The notes: generated by a model from the letters alone, not told the origin. 64,000 nucleotides of DNA from Micropruina sp. (GCA_016711205.1 JADJTM010000001.1:372001-436000), one strand, 5' to 3'. Counted from the stretch's first letter, positions 41,996 to 51,390 are shown. Numbers and translations are program-made.

Positions 41996-42145
41996 CCCCG
42001 GCTCCACACTGATCTGACCCACGCCCTGCCCTCCCACTCGCGAACTGTCTCACCCCCAGGTTGACAGCGGGGGAGCTAGGCGAGCGCTAGAGAGTTGGAC
42101 GAGCGGCAGCTGCGCGAGCCGGACGGCGGCGGCCTGAATCCGGTT

Positions 42146-42637
42146 TCAGGCGTCCATTGCCGGGATCTTGAGTTCGCGCCGCAGCTTGGCCACGTGCCCG
42201 GTGGCTTTGACGTTGTACTTGGCGACGTCCACCCGGCCGACCCCGGCCCCGTCCACGCTCACCACGAACGTGGACCGGATCACGCCTTCGATCTCTTTGC
42301 CGTACAACATCTTGCGACCGAAGGCGCCGTAAGCCGTGAGCACGCTCCTGCCGGGGTCGGCCAGCAGGGGAAAGCCCAGGTCCTCCTGGCTGCGGAACTT
42401 GGCCAGCTTCTCGACGCTGTCGGGCGAAATGCCGATCACGTCGTATCCTGCGGCCGCGATCTCGGTCAGGGCGCTGGAGAAGTCGACCGCCTGAATCGTG
42501 CAGCCCGGCGTCAGGGCAGCCGGAAAGAAATAGACGATCACCCGGCGTCCGGCGTAGTCAGCGAGTGACACCGGGCGACCGTCCGAATCGGGCAGGGTGA
42601 ACGCGGGGGCTACGTCTCCCGCGGCGAGCTTCGTCAT
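42146..42637 (-). CDS. bcp: Peroxiredoxin, Bcp/PrxQ type
   Basis: 163 residues. A thioredoxin-fold peroxidase that reduces hydroperoxides in the cytosol. The peroxidatic Cys46 lies in ALTPGCTIQAVDF. The position of the usual resolving cysteine, five residues later, is not a Cys, so this is a one-Cys type Bcp needing an external thiol. FTLPDSDGRPVSLADYAGRRVIVYFFP and DVIGISPDSVEKLAKFRSQEDLGFPLLADP are standard. It is divergent from the DUF3618 gene. Confidence 0.9.
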   Translation of the reverse strand: MTKLAAGDVAPAFTLPDSDGRPVSLADYAGRRVIVYFFPAALTPGCTIQAVDFSSALTEIAAAGYDVIGISPDSVEKLAKFRSQEDLGFPLLADPGRSVLTAYGAFGRKMLYGKEIEGVIRSTFVVSVDGAGVGRVDVAKYNVKATGHVAKLRRELKIPAMDA

Positions 42638-42761
42638 GGCCCACACTTTAGTGAGCTGCGGCGGGCGCATCCTGCCCCTGGGACGGCGTAGTCGCACGCG
42701 CCATACCGCGGGCGCGAAAGCTGGCATAGGGTGAAGGTTCACCGACACCGAAGGAACCGCC

Positions 42762-43067
42762 GTGCCCGACACCACCACGCGCAGCAAGCAGGACATCGAG
42801 GCCGAGATCGCCGCTGCCCGGGCCAGGTTGGCCGACAACGTGGCAGGCCTGATCAACGAGGTGCACCCCAAGGCCGTGGTGCAACGCGGCATCGACGATG
42901 CGCGTGGCTTCGCCGCCAACGAGTTCGCCAACGCCAAGGCACAGATCGTGGACGACCGGGGGCAACTGCGCACCGAGCGCGTGCTGCTGATCGGTGGCGC
43001 CCTCGCCGGGGTGGTCACCTTCCTGGCATTGGTTCGCAACATACTCAAAGGCGTTCGCAAAGCCTGA
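42762..43067 (+). CDS. DUF3618 domain protein
   Basis: 101 residues from GTG 42762. The family signature is the N-terminal helix SKQDIEAEIAAARARLADNVAGLINEVHPKAVVQRGIDDARGF, followed by a C-terminal membrane helix (RVLLIGGALAGVVTFLALVRNIL). DUF3618 proteins are common in actinobacteria next to membrane-stress or phage-holin-like genes; the function is unknown. It is probably anchored in the cytoplasmic membrane with the coiled part inside. Confidence 0.82.
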   Translation: MPDTTTRSKQDIEAEIAAARARLADNVAGLINEVHPKAVVQRGIDDARGFAANEFANAKAQIVDDRGQLRTERVLLIGGALAGVVTFLALVRNILKGVRKA

Positions 43068-43082
43068 CACGTCACGGTAAAG

Positions 43083-43108
43083 CCACACCCGTGGGGGTGG
43101 TGGTGTGG
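43083..43108 (+). terminator. Hairpin after the DUF3618 gene
   Basis: CCACACC and GGTGTGG form a 7-bp stem 16 bp past the stop codon with a G-rich loop. It is a weak terminator candidate. Confidence 0.4.
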
Positions 43109-43281
43109 TATTGCCTTGCCTTGTCACAGTGGGTATCGGCGGCCCCCAAGGTCAACGGTTGATAACGATCCGGCGAGTTCGTAGCGCTGGGCGTTGCACA
43201 TCGCTACAGTCCGTCGCAGGTCCCAATAGGAGGGGCCCAGGTCTCCCAGTGTGGGGCCGTCCCCCAATGAAGTGAGGATAG

Positions 43282-44592
43282 ATGACTCAACCACGCACCA
43301 CGCGGCGGGTGATCGCCGCCGCTCTGACCGTTGGAGCTCTGCTTGCGACCGCGGCGTGTTCCGCGGCTCCCGCAGCGTCACCGGCTGCGACCGGTGGTAC
43401 CGCCACTGCCGCCGGCGCCAACTGGGACGAGGTCGGCCCGATCGTCTATGCCCAGGGCAAAGACACCTCCGGCAACCTGAAGGCCCAGATCGACCAGTGG
43501 AACACCGAGAACCCGAACGAGAAGGTCACCTTCCGCGAGTTGTCCGATTCCGCCGACGAGCAGCGCGCTGAGATGATCAAGCGCGGCCAGTCCAAGTCCG
43601 GTGAGTTCACCGTGATGAGCGTCGACGTCGTGTGGACCGCGGAGTTCGCCGCCAACGGCTGGCTCCAGGAACTGCCTTCCGACAAGTTCAGCACCGAGGG
43701 CTTCCTCAAGGCGGCGGTCGATTCGGCCACCTACTTCAACAAGCTCTACGCCATGCCGTCCAGCTCTGATGGCGCCCTGCTCTACTACCGCAAGGATCTG
43801 CTCGACAAGGCGAGCGCGCAGCCGCCGGTCACCTGGGACGAGATGCAGGCGGTCTGCGACAAGGTGCTGCCGGGCCAGTCCGGCATGTCGTGCTACGGCG
43901 GCCAGTTCCAGAAGTACGAGGGCCTGACCTGCAACTTCGCCGAGGCGATCAACTCCGCCGGCGGCGCAGTGCTCAACGCTGAGGGCAAGCCGACAGTCAA
44001 CACCCCGGAGGCCGTGGCCGGCCTGACCTGGATGGTTGAAGGCTTCAAGTCGGGCAAGATCCCCAAGGAAGCGATCACCTGGAAGGAAGAGGATTCCCGT
44101 CAGGCGTTCGAGGCCAGCAAGATCCTGTTCCTGCGCAACTGGCCGTACGTGTGGAACATCTCCAACGGCCCGAAGAGCAAGATCTCCGGCAAGATCGCCG
44201 TCGCGCCGATCCCCGGCAAGACGGGCCCGGGCGTCTCCACCCTCGGTGGCCACAGCTACGGCATCTCGACGTTCGCCAAGAACAAGGGCACCGCGATGAA
44301 GTGGATCAACTGGATGCTGCGGCCCGAGAACCAGAAGCAGCAGCTGCAGAAGGCCTCCAGCGCACCCGTCCTCGAGTCGCTGTACGCCGATCCGGAACTG
44401 ATCGAGCAGTTCCCGTACCTGCCCATGCTGCTCAAGTCGATCCAGAACGCCAAGCCTCGTCCGAAGGCCGTGGCCTATGGTGACGTGACCCTGGCCATCC
44501 AGGACGCCGCGTATGCCGCGTTGCAGGGACAGAAGGACCCGCAGACGGCTCTGAACGATCTGCAGACCAAACTGGAGTCATTGATCAAGTGA
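43282..44592 (+). CDS. Sugar ABC transporter substrate-binding lipoprotein
   Basis: 436 residues. The signal peptide ends at the lipobox ATAAC, so the protein is anchored outside the membrane. An Ala/Thr/Gly-rich linker precedes a family-1 binding protein fold. VMSVDVVWTAEFAANGWLQEL, YAMPSSSDGALLYYRKDLL and LFLRNWPYVWNI are typical of trehalose/maltose-type receptors (ThuE/LpqY group). Two permease genes follow, separated by a hairpin. The sugar specificity is inferred from family resemblance only. Confidence 0.85.
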   Translation: MTQPRTTRRVIAAALTVGALLATAACSAAPAASPAATGGTATAAGANWDEVGPIVYAQGKDTSGNLKAQIDQWNTENPNEKVTFRELSDSADEQRAEMIKRGQSKSGEFTVMSVDVVWTAEFAANGWLQELPSDKFSTEGFLKAAVDSATYFNKLYAMPSSSDGALLYYRKDLLDKASAQPPVTWDEMQAVCDKVLPGQSGMSCYGGQFQKYEGLTCNFAEAINSAGGAVLNAEGKPTVNTPEAVAGLTWMVEGFKSGKIPKEAITWKEEDSRQAFEASKILFLRNWPYVWNISNGPKSKISGKIAVAPIPGKTGPGVSTLGGHSYGISTFAKNKGTAMKWINWMLRPENQKQQLQKASSAPVLESLYADPELIEQFPYLPMLLKSIQNAKPRPKAVAYGDVTLAIQDAAYAALQGQKDPQTALNDLQTKLESLIK

Positions 44593-44606
44593 CCTGGTGA
44601 CTAGAT

Positions 44607-44637
44607 CAGGGGTGGCGGGCAGCGCTCGCCACCCCTG
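44607..44637 (+). terminator. Intra-operon hairpin between receptor and permease genes
   Basis: A perfect 11-bp stem (CAGGGGTGGCG / CGCCACCCCTG) lies 14 bp after the receptor stop. Such hairpins usually stabilise the receptor mRNA or attenuate readthrough, so that more receptor than permease is made. Confidence 0.65.
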
Positions 44638-44672
44638 GTTTGCCCACTCCCTCAATGCAAGGAGGCGACACG

Positions 44673-45737
44673 GTGGCTGACTCACAAGCTCCCAGGAAAG
44701 CCAAAAAAAATCCCCTCAGCGATGGTCAGGGCGGGCTGGCCGCGCTCCTGATCTCACCGACCATGGCGGTCATCCTTTTCGTGGTCGGCCTGCCGATCCT
44801 GATGTCGATCCGGGAGTCCGTCTTTCGCACGAACGAGGGCGTCGACCCGAACACCGGCATGGTGTCGCAGGGCGAGTCCTTCGTCGGCCTGCAGAACTTC
44901 ACTGACATCTTTGCCAATCCCAGCCTGGTCACCGGCAACTGGGGCAGCATCGACCGGCTGTTGAACTCGTTCATCAACACGACGTGGTTCACCATTGCCT
45001 GTGTGACGCTGGAGACGATCCTCGGCGTCGCGATGGCGCTGATCATGGCCAAGGCCTTCAAGGGTCGGGGCTTGGTCCGGGCGGCCATTCTGGTGCCCTG
45101 GGCCATTCCGACCATCGTGTCGGCCAAGATGTGGGGCCTGATCTTCGCTGCCGACGGCGTGATGAACAAGGTGATCGGCCAGCAGATCCTGTGGCTCGCG
45201 GACGGTCCGCAGTCGCAGTGGGCGATCATCATCGCCGACGTCTGGAAGACCGCACCTTTCATCGGCCTGCTCACCCTGGCCGGCCTGCAGACCATTCCGG
45301 CCGAGGTGTACGAGGCGGCCAAGGTGGACGGTGCGTCCGCCTGGCAGCAGTTCACCCGGATCACGCTGCCGATGGTGAAGCCTGCACTGGTGGTCGCGGT
45401 GCTGTTCCGCACCCTCGACACCATGCGCATGTTCGACCTGCCCGCCGGCATGATCGGCTTCGGCAAGTACTTCGTCGAAACGGTCTCGACACTGGCCTAC
45501 GTGGAGAACAACAACCTCCGCTACGGCTCGGCGGCGGCCTACTCGATCATCCTGTTCGTCTACATCGTGTTCGTCGCGTTCCTGTTCGTGCGGCTGCTCG
45601 GCGCAGACGTGGTGGGCGACGATGAAGTCAGGGCGATCGCCGATCAGCGCAAGCGCCAGAAGGCGGCGGCCAAGGCCTCCGGCACGAAGGCCAAGTTGGC
45701 CAAGACCACCGTCACCTCGGGGAGTGCATCATCATGA
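44673..45737 (+). CDS. Sugar ABC transporter permease (MalF type)
   Basis: 354 residues from the GTG after AAGGAGG. About six membrane helices with the MalF-type EAA loop AAKVDGASAWQQFTRITLPMVKPAL, which contacts the ATPase. It has a Lys/Ala-rich cytosolic C-terminal tail (about 35 residues), as in some actinobacterial sugar permeases. Its stop overlaps the start of the second permease by four bases. No ATPase gene follows, so a shared MsiK/UgpC-type ATPase encoded elsewhere is expected. Confidence 0.9.
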   Translation: MADSQAPRKAKKNPLSDGQGGLAALLISPTMAVILFVVGLPILMSIRESVFRTNEGVDPNTGMVSQGESFVGLQNFTDIFANPSLVTGNWGSIDRLLNSFINTTWFTIACVTLETILGVAMALIMAKAFKGRGLVRAAILVPWAIPTIVSAKMWGLIFAADGVMNKVIGQQILWLADGPQSQWAIIIADVWKTAPFIGLLTLAGLQTIPAEVYEAAKVDGASAWQQFTRITLPMVKPALVVAVLFRTLDTMRMFDLPAGMIGFGKYFVETVSTLAYVENNNLRYGSAAAYSIILFVYIVFVAFLFVRLLGADVVGDDEVRAIADQRKRQKAAAKASGTKAKLAKTTVTSGSASS

Positions 45738-46648
45738 GTACTGCACAGGCACATGTGAGCGCCGCCGAGCTGGCGCAACTCAACAAGCCCCAACGCGACG
45801 GCAAGTACTGGGCAGGCCTCATCGCCGGCATCGTTGGCATGGGGTTCATCATTCTCTACTGCGTGCTGCCGTTCTACTGGATGGTCGTGTCGTCGTTGCG
45901 GTTGCCGTCCGACGGCTTCAGCACGGATTTTCTGCCCAACCCGGCATCGGTCGAGAACTACATTGCGGTGTTCGCGCCGCAGAACATGTTCGGCAGTGCA
46001 CTGGTGAACAGCCTCATCGTGTCGACGACCACCACGCTGCTGACTCTGGTGTTCGGCATTCTGGCCGCGTACGCGTTGGCTCGCCTGCGGTTCGCGGCCA
46101 AGGGCATCGTGCTCAGCATCATCATCGCGTGCTCGATGTTCCCCGGCATCACCCTGGTGATTCCGCTGTTCAAGCTGTTCAGCGGCAACTACCCGGGGTT
46201 TGAGTGGTTGTACTGGATGAACACCTACCAGGCGCTGATCATCCCGACCCTGTCGTTCGGCCTTCCGCTGGCCGTGTGGAACCTGACCGCGTTCTTCCGG
46301 CAGCTGCCGGTCGAGCTCGAGCAGGCCGCCATGGTGGACGGCTGCACTCCGGGCCAGGCGTTTGTGAAGGTGATCCTTCCGCTCGCCGCGCCGGGCGTGT
46401 TCACCACCGCGATCATCACGTTCATCGCGGTGTGGAACGACTACATGATCGCGTTGCAGTTCGGCACCGAACCGCAGATGTACACCTCGATCGTGGCTCT
46501 GTCGAAGTTCACCGGCCAGTACGGTTTCGACACTCCGTGGGGCACCATCATGGCGGCCGGTGTGATGATCACCGTGCCGTTGTTGGTCGCGGTGCTGATC
46601 TTCCAGCGTCGCATCGTGGCCGGCCTCACCGCCGGTGGCGTGAAGTAG
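45734..46648 (+). CDS. Sugar ABC transporter permease (MalG type)
   Basis: 304 residues with six predicted helices. The MalG-type EAA loop reads EQAAMVDGCTPGQAFVKVILPLAAPG. It pairs with the preceding MalF-type permease to form the membrane channel. The ATGA overlap shows translational coupling. The operon ends at the hairpin that follows. Confidence 0.9.
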   Translation: MSTAQAHVSAAELAQLNKPQRDGKYWAGLIAGIVGMGFIILYCVLPFYWMVVSSLRLPSDGFSTDFLPNPASVENYIAVFAPQNMFGSALVNSLIVSTTTTLLTLVFGILAAYALARLRFAAKGIVLSIIIACSMFPGITLVIPLFKLFSGNYPGFEWLYWMNTYQALIIPTLSFGLPLAVWNLTAFFRQLPVELEQAAMVDGCTPGQAFVKVILPLAAPGVFTTAIITFIAVWNDYMIALQFGTEPQMYTSIVALSKFTGQYGFDTPWGTIMAAGVMITVPLLVAVLIFQRRIVAGLTAGGVK

Positions 46649-46666
46649 CCCTACCCGTCCCAAACC

Positions 46667-46702
46667 CAGCAGGGGCGTCCGGTTCGCCGGGCGCCCCTGC
46701 TG
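46667..46702 (+). terminator. Terminator hairpin of the sugar transport operon
   Basis: A perfect 11-bp stem (CAGCAGGGGCG / CGCCCCTGCTG) lies 18 bp after the permease stop codon. Confidence 0.65.
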
Positions 46703-46792
46703 CGTGCGGTAGGCGGGGTTGACCTGGCCGCATCGGGATCGAGGATTCGCGAACGAGTGCGTGGACGGCTCGACCGCGGCTTGACAAGCGGA

Positions 46793-46816
46793 AAGGCCCT
46801 GCATTCGCAGGGCCTT
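46793..46816 (-). terminator. Terminator hairpin of tRNA-Lys
   Basis: A perfect 10-bp stem (AAGGCCCTGC / GCAGGGCCTT) with a four-base loop lies 7 bp past the tRNA-Lys 3' end on its strand. Confidence 0.7.
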
Positions 46817-46823
46817 CGCGTTG

Positions 46824-46896
46824 TGCGCCGCCAGGGACTCGAACCCCGAACCCGCTAGTTAAGAGCCAGCTGCTCTGCCAGTTGAGCTAGCGGCGC
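46824..46896 (-). tRNA. tRNA-Lys(CTT)
   Basis: 73 nt on the minus strand: acceptor GCGCCGC with GCGGCGC, D-arm AGCTCAACTGGCAGAGC, anticodon loop CTCTTAA reading CTT, T-arm GGGGTTCGAGTCCC. CCA is not encoded. All stems pair well. Confidence 0.95.
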
Positions 46897-46980
46897 GCGC
46901 TAAGAAACTATACCGAAGCACCGCGGCAAGGTGAAATCAGCGAGTTGACTCACGCTGAATGCCCGCGTGGGTGGGGTCGT

Positions 46981-48309
46981 TGACTCATCTGAAGATGCCC
47001 GCGTGGGTCAGGCTGCGGGGATGGGGTTGACGATGGGGCAGCGGAAGGCGGTTCTGGCGAGTCAGGTCAGGGCTTGGCCGAAGGCTACGAAGCGAGAGAA
47101 GTCAGCGATCCTGGATCATTTGGTGGCGGTCAATGGCTGGCACCGAGACCATGCCCGCAAGATGATCCGGCACGCGGTCGCCGGGCAGGACGTGAACCGG
47201 CCACGGAAACCGCGTGAGCCGGTGCTCACCTACGGCCAGGAGGTGATCGATGCGCTGGTGGTGTGCTGGGCTGTGCTGGACGGGCCGGCAGGCAAGATCC
47301 TGCGACCAGCGTTGCCGGCCCTGGTCGCGAGCCTGCTCAGCTGCGGCGAACTGGACGCACCACCGAGGTCATGGACGGGTTGCTGGCCATGTCGGCAGCG
47401 ACGATCGACCGCCGGCTGCGGCCTTACCGGATCGGGCTGGTCGGAGAATCCAAGGGCAGGTCTTTGACCCGTCCCGGTAGCCTGTTGAAGTCTTCGATCC
47501 CGCTGAAGACCTGGCACGACTGGGACGACACCCGCCCCGGGTTCCTGCAAATCGACCTGGTCGGCCACGACGGCGGCGACAACAACGGCGCGTTCCACTA
47601 CTCCTGGATGCGGTCGATGGGCCACCGGCTGGACCGAAACCATCACCATGAAGTCCAAGGGTGAACGGATCGTCGCCGACCGGGCTGGAGCAACCTGGTG
47701 CTGCGGTTCCCCTTCGCGGTCCTGGGCATCCACTCCGACAACGGCAGCGAGTTCATCAACCACCACCTGCTGCGCTGGTGCACCGAGAACGAGATCACCT
47801 TCACCCGCGGCCGACCGAACCACTCCAACGACCAGGCCCACATCGAGCAGAAGAACTGGACCCGGGTCCGCCGCCACGTCGGCTACTACCGCTACGACAC
47901 CCCCCGCGAACTCGACCTGCTCAACCAGCTATGGCCGATCGCCGCCGAACTGACCAACCTGTTCACCCCACAACAGAAACTGGTCAAGAAGACCCGCTCC
48001 GGCGCGAAGGTCACCAAAACCTACGACACCGCCACCACCCCGGCCGCCCGCCTCTCACGCGACCACCCCGACATACTCGACCCCGCCGACCGCGCCGACC
48101 TCGAACAACGCCTCGCCCAAGCCAACCCCGCCCAGCAACGCCGCGACATCGACCTCATCCAACGCAACCTGCTCGAACTCGCCCGCCGCCGCGGCACCGT
48201 CCTCAAAGCCGCCAAACGCAACCACGTCTACCTCTCCCGAGCCAAAATCACCCGGACAAAACGAGATGAGTCAACGAATCAACCCAAGCGGGCATCTTGA
48301 CATGAGTCA
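46981..48309. mobile_element. Decayed insertion sequence with DDE integrase-core transposase
   Basis: 1,329 bp between terminal inverted repeats TGACTCAT-CTG-AAGATGCCCGC and TGACTCATGTCAAGATGCCCGC. A further partial end copy (TGACTCACGCTGAATGCCCGC) lies 35 bp to the left at 46946. The single transposase gene is broken into three frames. I could not assign the IS family with confidence. Confidence 0.8.
47021..48300 (+). pseudogene. Transposase with rve integrase core, frameshifted
   Basis: The N-terminal part from ATG 47021 (GQRKAVLASQVRAWPKATKREKS, HRDHARKMIRHAV) is a DNA-binding region. After a shift near 47350 the frame reads MSAATIDRRLRPYRIGLV and the first Asp in LQIDLVGHDGGDNNGAF. A second break, with missing sequence near 47610-47700, precedes IHSDNGSEFINHHLLRW with the second Asp and the Glu in DQAHIEQKNW. 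At least two indels make it inactive. Confidence 0.82.
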
Positions 48310-48414
48310 TCAGGATCAGCGGTCGAGCGCGGCGTCAACGTTCCCAGGGTCGCCAACTTGATGTGACTTGAGGCACCCCAGACGGTGCCCGAACTCACAC
48401 ACTGCGTGGGCGGC

Positions 48415-49149
48415 TCAGCGACGCAGCCCCTGCTTACGGACGAAGGCCACCCGCTGCCGGTGCAGCTCATCGATCTCGGGACGCTCCAGTGGTTGCAGTT
48501 CGCGATCCAGGGCTGTGGAGAGCACGTGGTCGGCCAGGGCTGCGTTGCGAGCCAGCACCGGGCCGTGCGGGTAGGTGCCGATCACCCGTCCTTGCACGGC
48601 ACCCTCCGTGCCGTCGACACCGTTGCCGATGCCGATCTCGACCCGAGCCAGGGCAGTCGCGCCGGGTCCGAGGGTGGTGAAGCCGCCGTGGTTCTCGAAG
48701 CCGGTGAGCAGCTGCTCGGTGCCGTCCGGACGGGTCCACGTGGTCAGCAGCTCACCGACGGCACGCTCGCTGCCGCGCCGGGTGTCGACGTCCAGGACGC
48801 CCAGCCCTTCGATCACCTCGTCGCGCTCGCCGATGGTGAAGGTGTTGCCGCAGATCTGGTAGCCGGCGCACACCGCGAACAGCACCGCGCCGTCGTCCAA
48901 CGCCTTGAACAGGTTGCCGTCGGCGGTCAGCAGGCGCACAGCCGAGACCTGGGCGGCATCCTCGCCGCCGCCCAGCAGATACACCGCGCCCGTGGCGGGC
49001 ACCGGATCGCCAGGTTCGACGACGGTCAGCTTGGCCTCGATGCCGCGCCACTGCAGCCGCTTGACCAGTACCGTGGCGTTGCCCCGGTCGCCGTAGATGC
49101 CGAGCAGCGACTGGTAGACCAGCACGATCTCCACAGGATTGGTGGTCAT
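48415..49149 (-). CDS. gatD: Lipid II isoglutaminyl synthase, glutaminase subunit GatD
   Basis: 244 residues. A class I glutamine amidotransferase that supplies ammonia to MurT for amidation of D-glutamate in lipid II. Cys94 in FAVCAGYQIC is the nucleophile and His195 in GTYPHGPVL the base. The N-terminal LVYQSLLGIYGDRGNATVL is family-typical. Its start overlaps the murT stop by four bases, the usual arrangement in Gram-positive bacteria. Confidence 0.93.
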   Translation of the reverse strand: MTTNPVEIVLVYQSLLGIYGDRGNATVLVKRLQWRGIEAKLTVVEPGDPVPATGAVYLLGGGEDAAQVSAVRLLTADGNLFKALDDGAVLFAVCAGYQICGNTFTIGERDEVIEGLGVLDVDTRRGSERAVGELLTTWTRPDGTEQLLTGFENHGGFTTLGPGATALARVEIGIGNGVDGTEGAVQGRVIGTYPHGPVLARNAALADHVLSTALDRELQPLERPEIDELHRQRVAFVRKQGLRR

Positions 49150-50465
49150 CGCAGCCCCGCCATCTTCAGCAGCTTCTGGAACGGCGTGTAGGTGGCGAGG
49201 GTGTCGATCGCTGCTGTCGGACTACCGGGGGCCGGCGTGCCGCCACCACCGGCGGCCACCGCTGCCGCCAGGTCGGGGATCACCCGGTGGTCGACCTCGG
49301 CGTACGTCAGCCGCACCGCCAGGTCCTGCGCCCGAGGACCGGTGGCGATCACCTCGCGGCCCTGCAACTGCTCGTAGTCGACGTCCCACAGCCACGAGAC
49401 GTCCTTGCCGTCGGCCGCCACCGAGTCGATGGCCAGGATCACCGGGTCGGACACCGCCAGCGGTAGCGCCTCGGCCCAGCCGGCCGGGTTCTTGGCCAGC
49501 AGCAGGCGGACGGTGGTGCCATGCATGGTGGTGGTCGCGAAGCGTCCCGCGGGTGAGGTAACGGTGCGCATGCCGCGCAGGGCGTCGTCGACGTCGACGC
49601 CCAGTTCGACCGCTGCGGCCAGCGCGCACGCGGCGTTCGACACGTTGAACGAACCCGGCACCCGAAGCTCGGGGGTCACGCGTTCGCCGCTCGGCAACAC
49701 GATCGCGTCGCCGTCGACGCGCCAGGTGGCCTCAGGTTGGGTGAGCTCGCAGCCGGGGCAGTCCCAGCGATCATCGATGGTGGTGAGCATCGAGCCGCAG
49801 GCGGGGCACAGGGCCGCATCGGCGGTCCACAGGGTGGCGGTGTTCACCCAGACGACTGTCTGGGCGGTTCCGGCCGCCCACACCACCAGCGGATCGTTGG
49901 CGTTGGCGATCACGGTAGGCCCGCTCTGCCCGGCGCGTTGCAGCGCAGCTCGCCACGAGCGTCCGAGCGCCTTTATCTCGTGGTGCCGGTCGAGCTGGTC
50001 GCGGCTGAAGTTGAGCAGCACCAGCACCTCGGGACGTCCGTGGGCGATCATGTCGGACACCACACGCTCGTCGGTCTCGAGCACCGCTATGTCGGCCGTG
50101 GGTGCCTGGCTCAACGCGGATGCGAGGCCGTAGTGCAGGTTCGCCCCGTCGGTATTGGTGACCAGCCGGCCGGCGTCGGCGCCGAGGCCGGTGCGGACCG
50201 CCGCCGCCAGTAGGTGGGTGGTGGTGGTCTTGCCGTTGGTGCCCGACACGCTGGCGATGCGCCGGCCGCGCAGCAGCAGCCGGAAGGCGTCGGGTGCGAT
50301 CCGGGTGAGCACCTGACCGCGGATGGACGCCCCGGAACCCCGGTTCGCCAGGCGCGAGCCGAGTGCGGCCACGTTGCCCAGGGACTGCGCTGCGAACAGC
50401 CGGACGCGATCGGCGACGCGCAGTTCGGCCGGCGTCGCGCGGCGGCGGAGGGTTTCGGACGGCAT
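49146..50465 (-). CDS. murT: Lipid II isoglutaminyl synthase, Mur ligase-like subunit MurT
   Basis: 439 residues. The Mur-ligase ATP loop SGTNGKTTT lies at residues 74-82. A four-cysteine zinc ribbon characteristic of MurT is at Cys220, 223, 236 and 239 (CPACGSM...WDCPGC). The C-terminal DUF1727 domain contains LLLAKNPAGWAEAL and the DVSWLWDVDYE motif with the proposed catalytic acid. It works with GatD at the inner membrane face. Confidence 0.93.
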   Translation of the reverse strand: MPSETLRRRATPAELRVADRVRLFAAQSLGNVAALGSRLANRGSGASIRGQVLTRIAPDAFRLLLRGRRIASVSGTNGKTTTTHLLAAAVRTGLGADAGRLVTNTDGANLHYGLASALSQAPTADIAVLETDERVVSDMIAHGRPEVLVLLNFSRDQLDRHHEIKALGRSWRAALQRAGQSGPTVIANANDPLVVWAAGTAQTVVWVNTATLWTADAALCPACGSMLTTIDDRWDCPGCELTQPEATWRVDGDAIVLPSGERVTPELRVPGSFNVSNAACALAAAVELGVDVDDALRGMRTVTSPAGRFATTTMHGTTVRLLLAKNPAGWAEALPLAVSDPVILAIDSVAADGKDVSWLWDVDYEQLQGREVIATGPRAQDLAVRLTYAEVDHRVIPDLAAAVAAGGGGTPAPGSPTAAIDTLATYTPFQKLLKMAGLR

Positions 50466-50469
50466 GCGC

Positions 50470-51276
50470 CTATTCTGCCGGTTTCGGCGGCTGGGGCCGC
50501 ACTTCGACGTACTGCGGGAACTTCGCGTTGCGACCGGCGCCGGAGCTGGTGCGGCGAAGGCGGCGTCCGATCCAGGGTCCGGCGTGCTGGCGGGCCCAGT
50601 CGAGCTGCCAGTCCAGCCACTCCCGGGGAGACATCGCCGGTGCTTCCGGGAGCGGATCGTCCCAGCCGGGCCGCGGGGGCAGCCCGACCGCGTTCAAGGC
50701 GGCCTGGGCCACCCGTTCGTGGCCAATGCTGTTGAAGTGCAGCCGGTCGTCGTACCACATGCCCCAGTGCTTGAGGCTACGCATGCCCCAGGCGTCGATC
50801 ACGTGAGCGCCGTGCCGGCGCGCGATCGTCCACACGTTGGCGTTGAACACGGCCGTGCGCGGCCGGGTCAACTCGAGCACGGGCGAACCCTTGGCGTCGA
50901 CGCCGGTGCCGAGCATCACGTCGGCGCCGGCCTCACGCAGCCGGACGACGGCGCGCTCCAGTTCGGCGGCGATCGCGTCGGGATCGGCGCGCGGGCGAAG
51001 GATGTCGTTGCCGCCGCCCCACAGGCTGACCAGGTCGGGTTTCAGGGCGAGCGCAGGCTCCAGTTGCTCGGCGATGATCGGACGCAGCAGCCGTCCGCGA
51101 ATCGCCAGGTTGGCGTACTGGACGGGCTCGTCCGCCGCATCGGCCAGGTGCTGGGCGAACCGGTCGGCCCAGCCGCGCGGGCTGCCGTCCGGATTGGGGT
51201 CGACCAGGCCCTCGGTGAGGGAGTCGCCCAGGGCGACGTAGCGGCGCCAGGGGTGTGCGGTCTCGGGCATGTGCAT
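50470..51276 (-). CDS. SGNH/GDSL hydrolase
   Basis: 268 residues (or 266 from the second Met). Block I is VALGDSLTEG with the nucleophilic Ser, block II YANLAIRG, block III LWGGGNDIL and block V DRLHFNSIGHERVA with the catalytic Asp/His. There is no signal peptide, so it is cytosolic. Members act as esterases or lipases; the substrate is unknown. The C-terminal 50 residues are basic and Pro-rich. It starts upstream of murT-gatD on the same strand with only a 4-bp gap, so it may be the first gene of that operon. Confidence 0.85.
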   Translation of the reverse strand: MHMPETAHPWRRYVALGDSLTEGLVDPNPDGSPRGWADRFAQHLADAADEPVQYANLAIRGRLLRPIIAEQLEPALALKPDLVSLWGGGNDILRPRADPDAIAAELERAVVRLREAGADVMLGTGVDAKGSPVLELTRPRTAVFNANVWTIARRHGAHVIDAWGMRSLKHWGMWYDDRLHFNSIGHERVAQAALNAVGLPPRPGWDDPLPEAPAMSPREWLDWQLDWARQHAGPWIGRRLRRTSSGAGRNAKFPQYVEVRPQPPKPAE

Positions 51277-51390
51277 CCTGCCGGGTACGAGTGGTGTGCC
51301 GCGGGGTCAGCGGCCCGAGGTCAACTTACCCGCCCCGTCGTCGCCACCGGATCTCATGCGGTCGTGACAGCCGCGAGTGGAACGGGACGG

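Larger units (their letters stand above)
40551..42066. mobile_element. IS3-family insertion sequence
   Basis: The element is 1,516 bp. Terminal inverted repeats begin TGTCAACCTGG and share GACAGTTCGCGAGTG about 16 bp in. The left and right copies differ by a few bases and a two-base length change. It encodes OrfA and OrfB of an IS3-type transposase on the minus strand. No target duplication is obvious. OrfB is broken, so the copy is probably immobile. Confidence 0.88.
40531..42086. repeat. Inverted repeat split by the IS3 insertion
   Basis: GCGCTCGCGAAGCTC at about 40531-40545 and GAGCTAGGCGAGCGC at about 42072-42086 are complementary at 13 of 15 positions and flank the insertion sequence. 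They probably formed the hairpin terminator of the MFS gene before the insertion. Confidence 0.45.
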
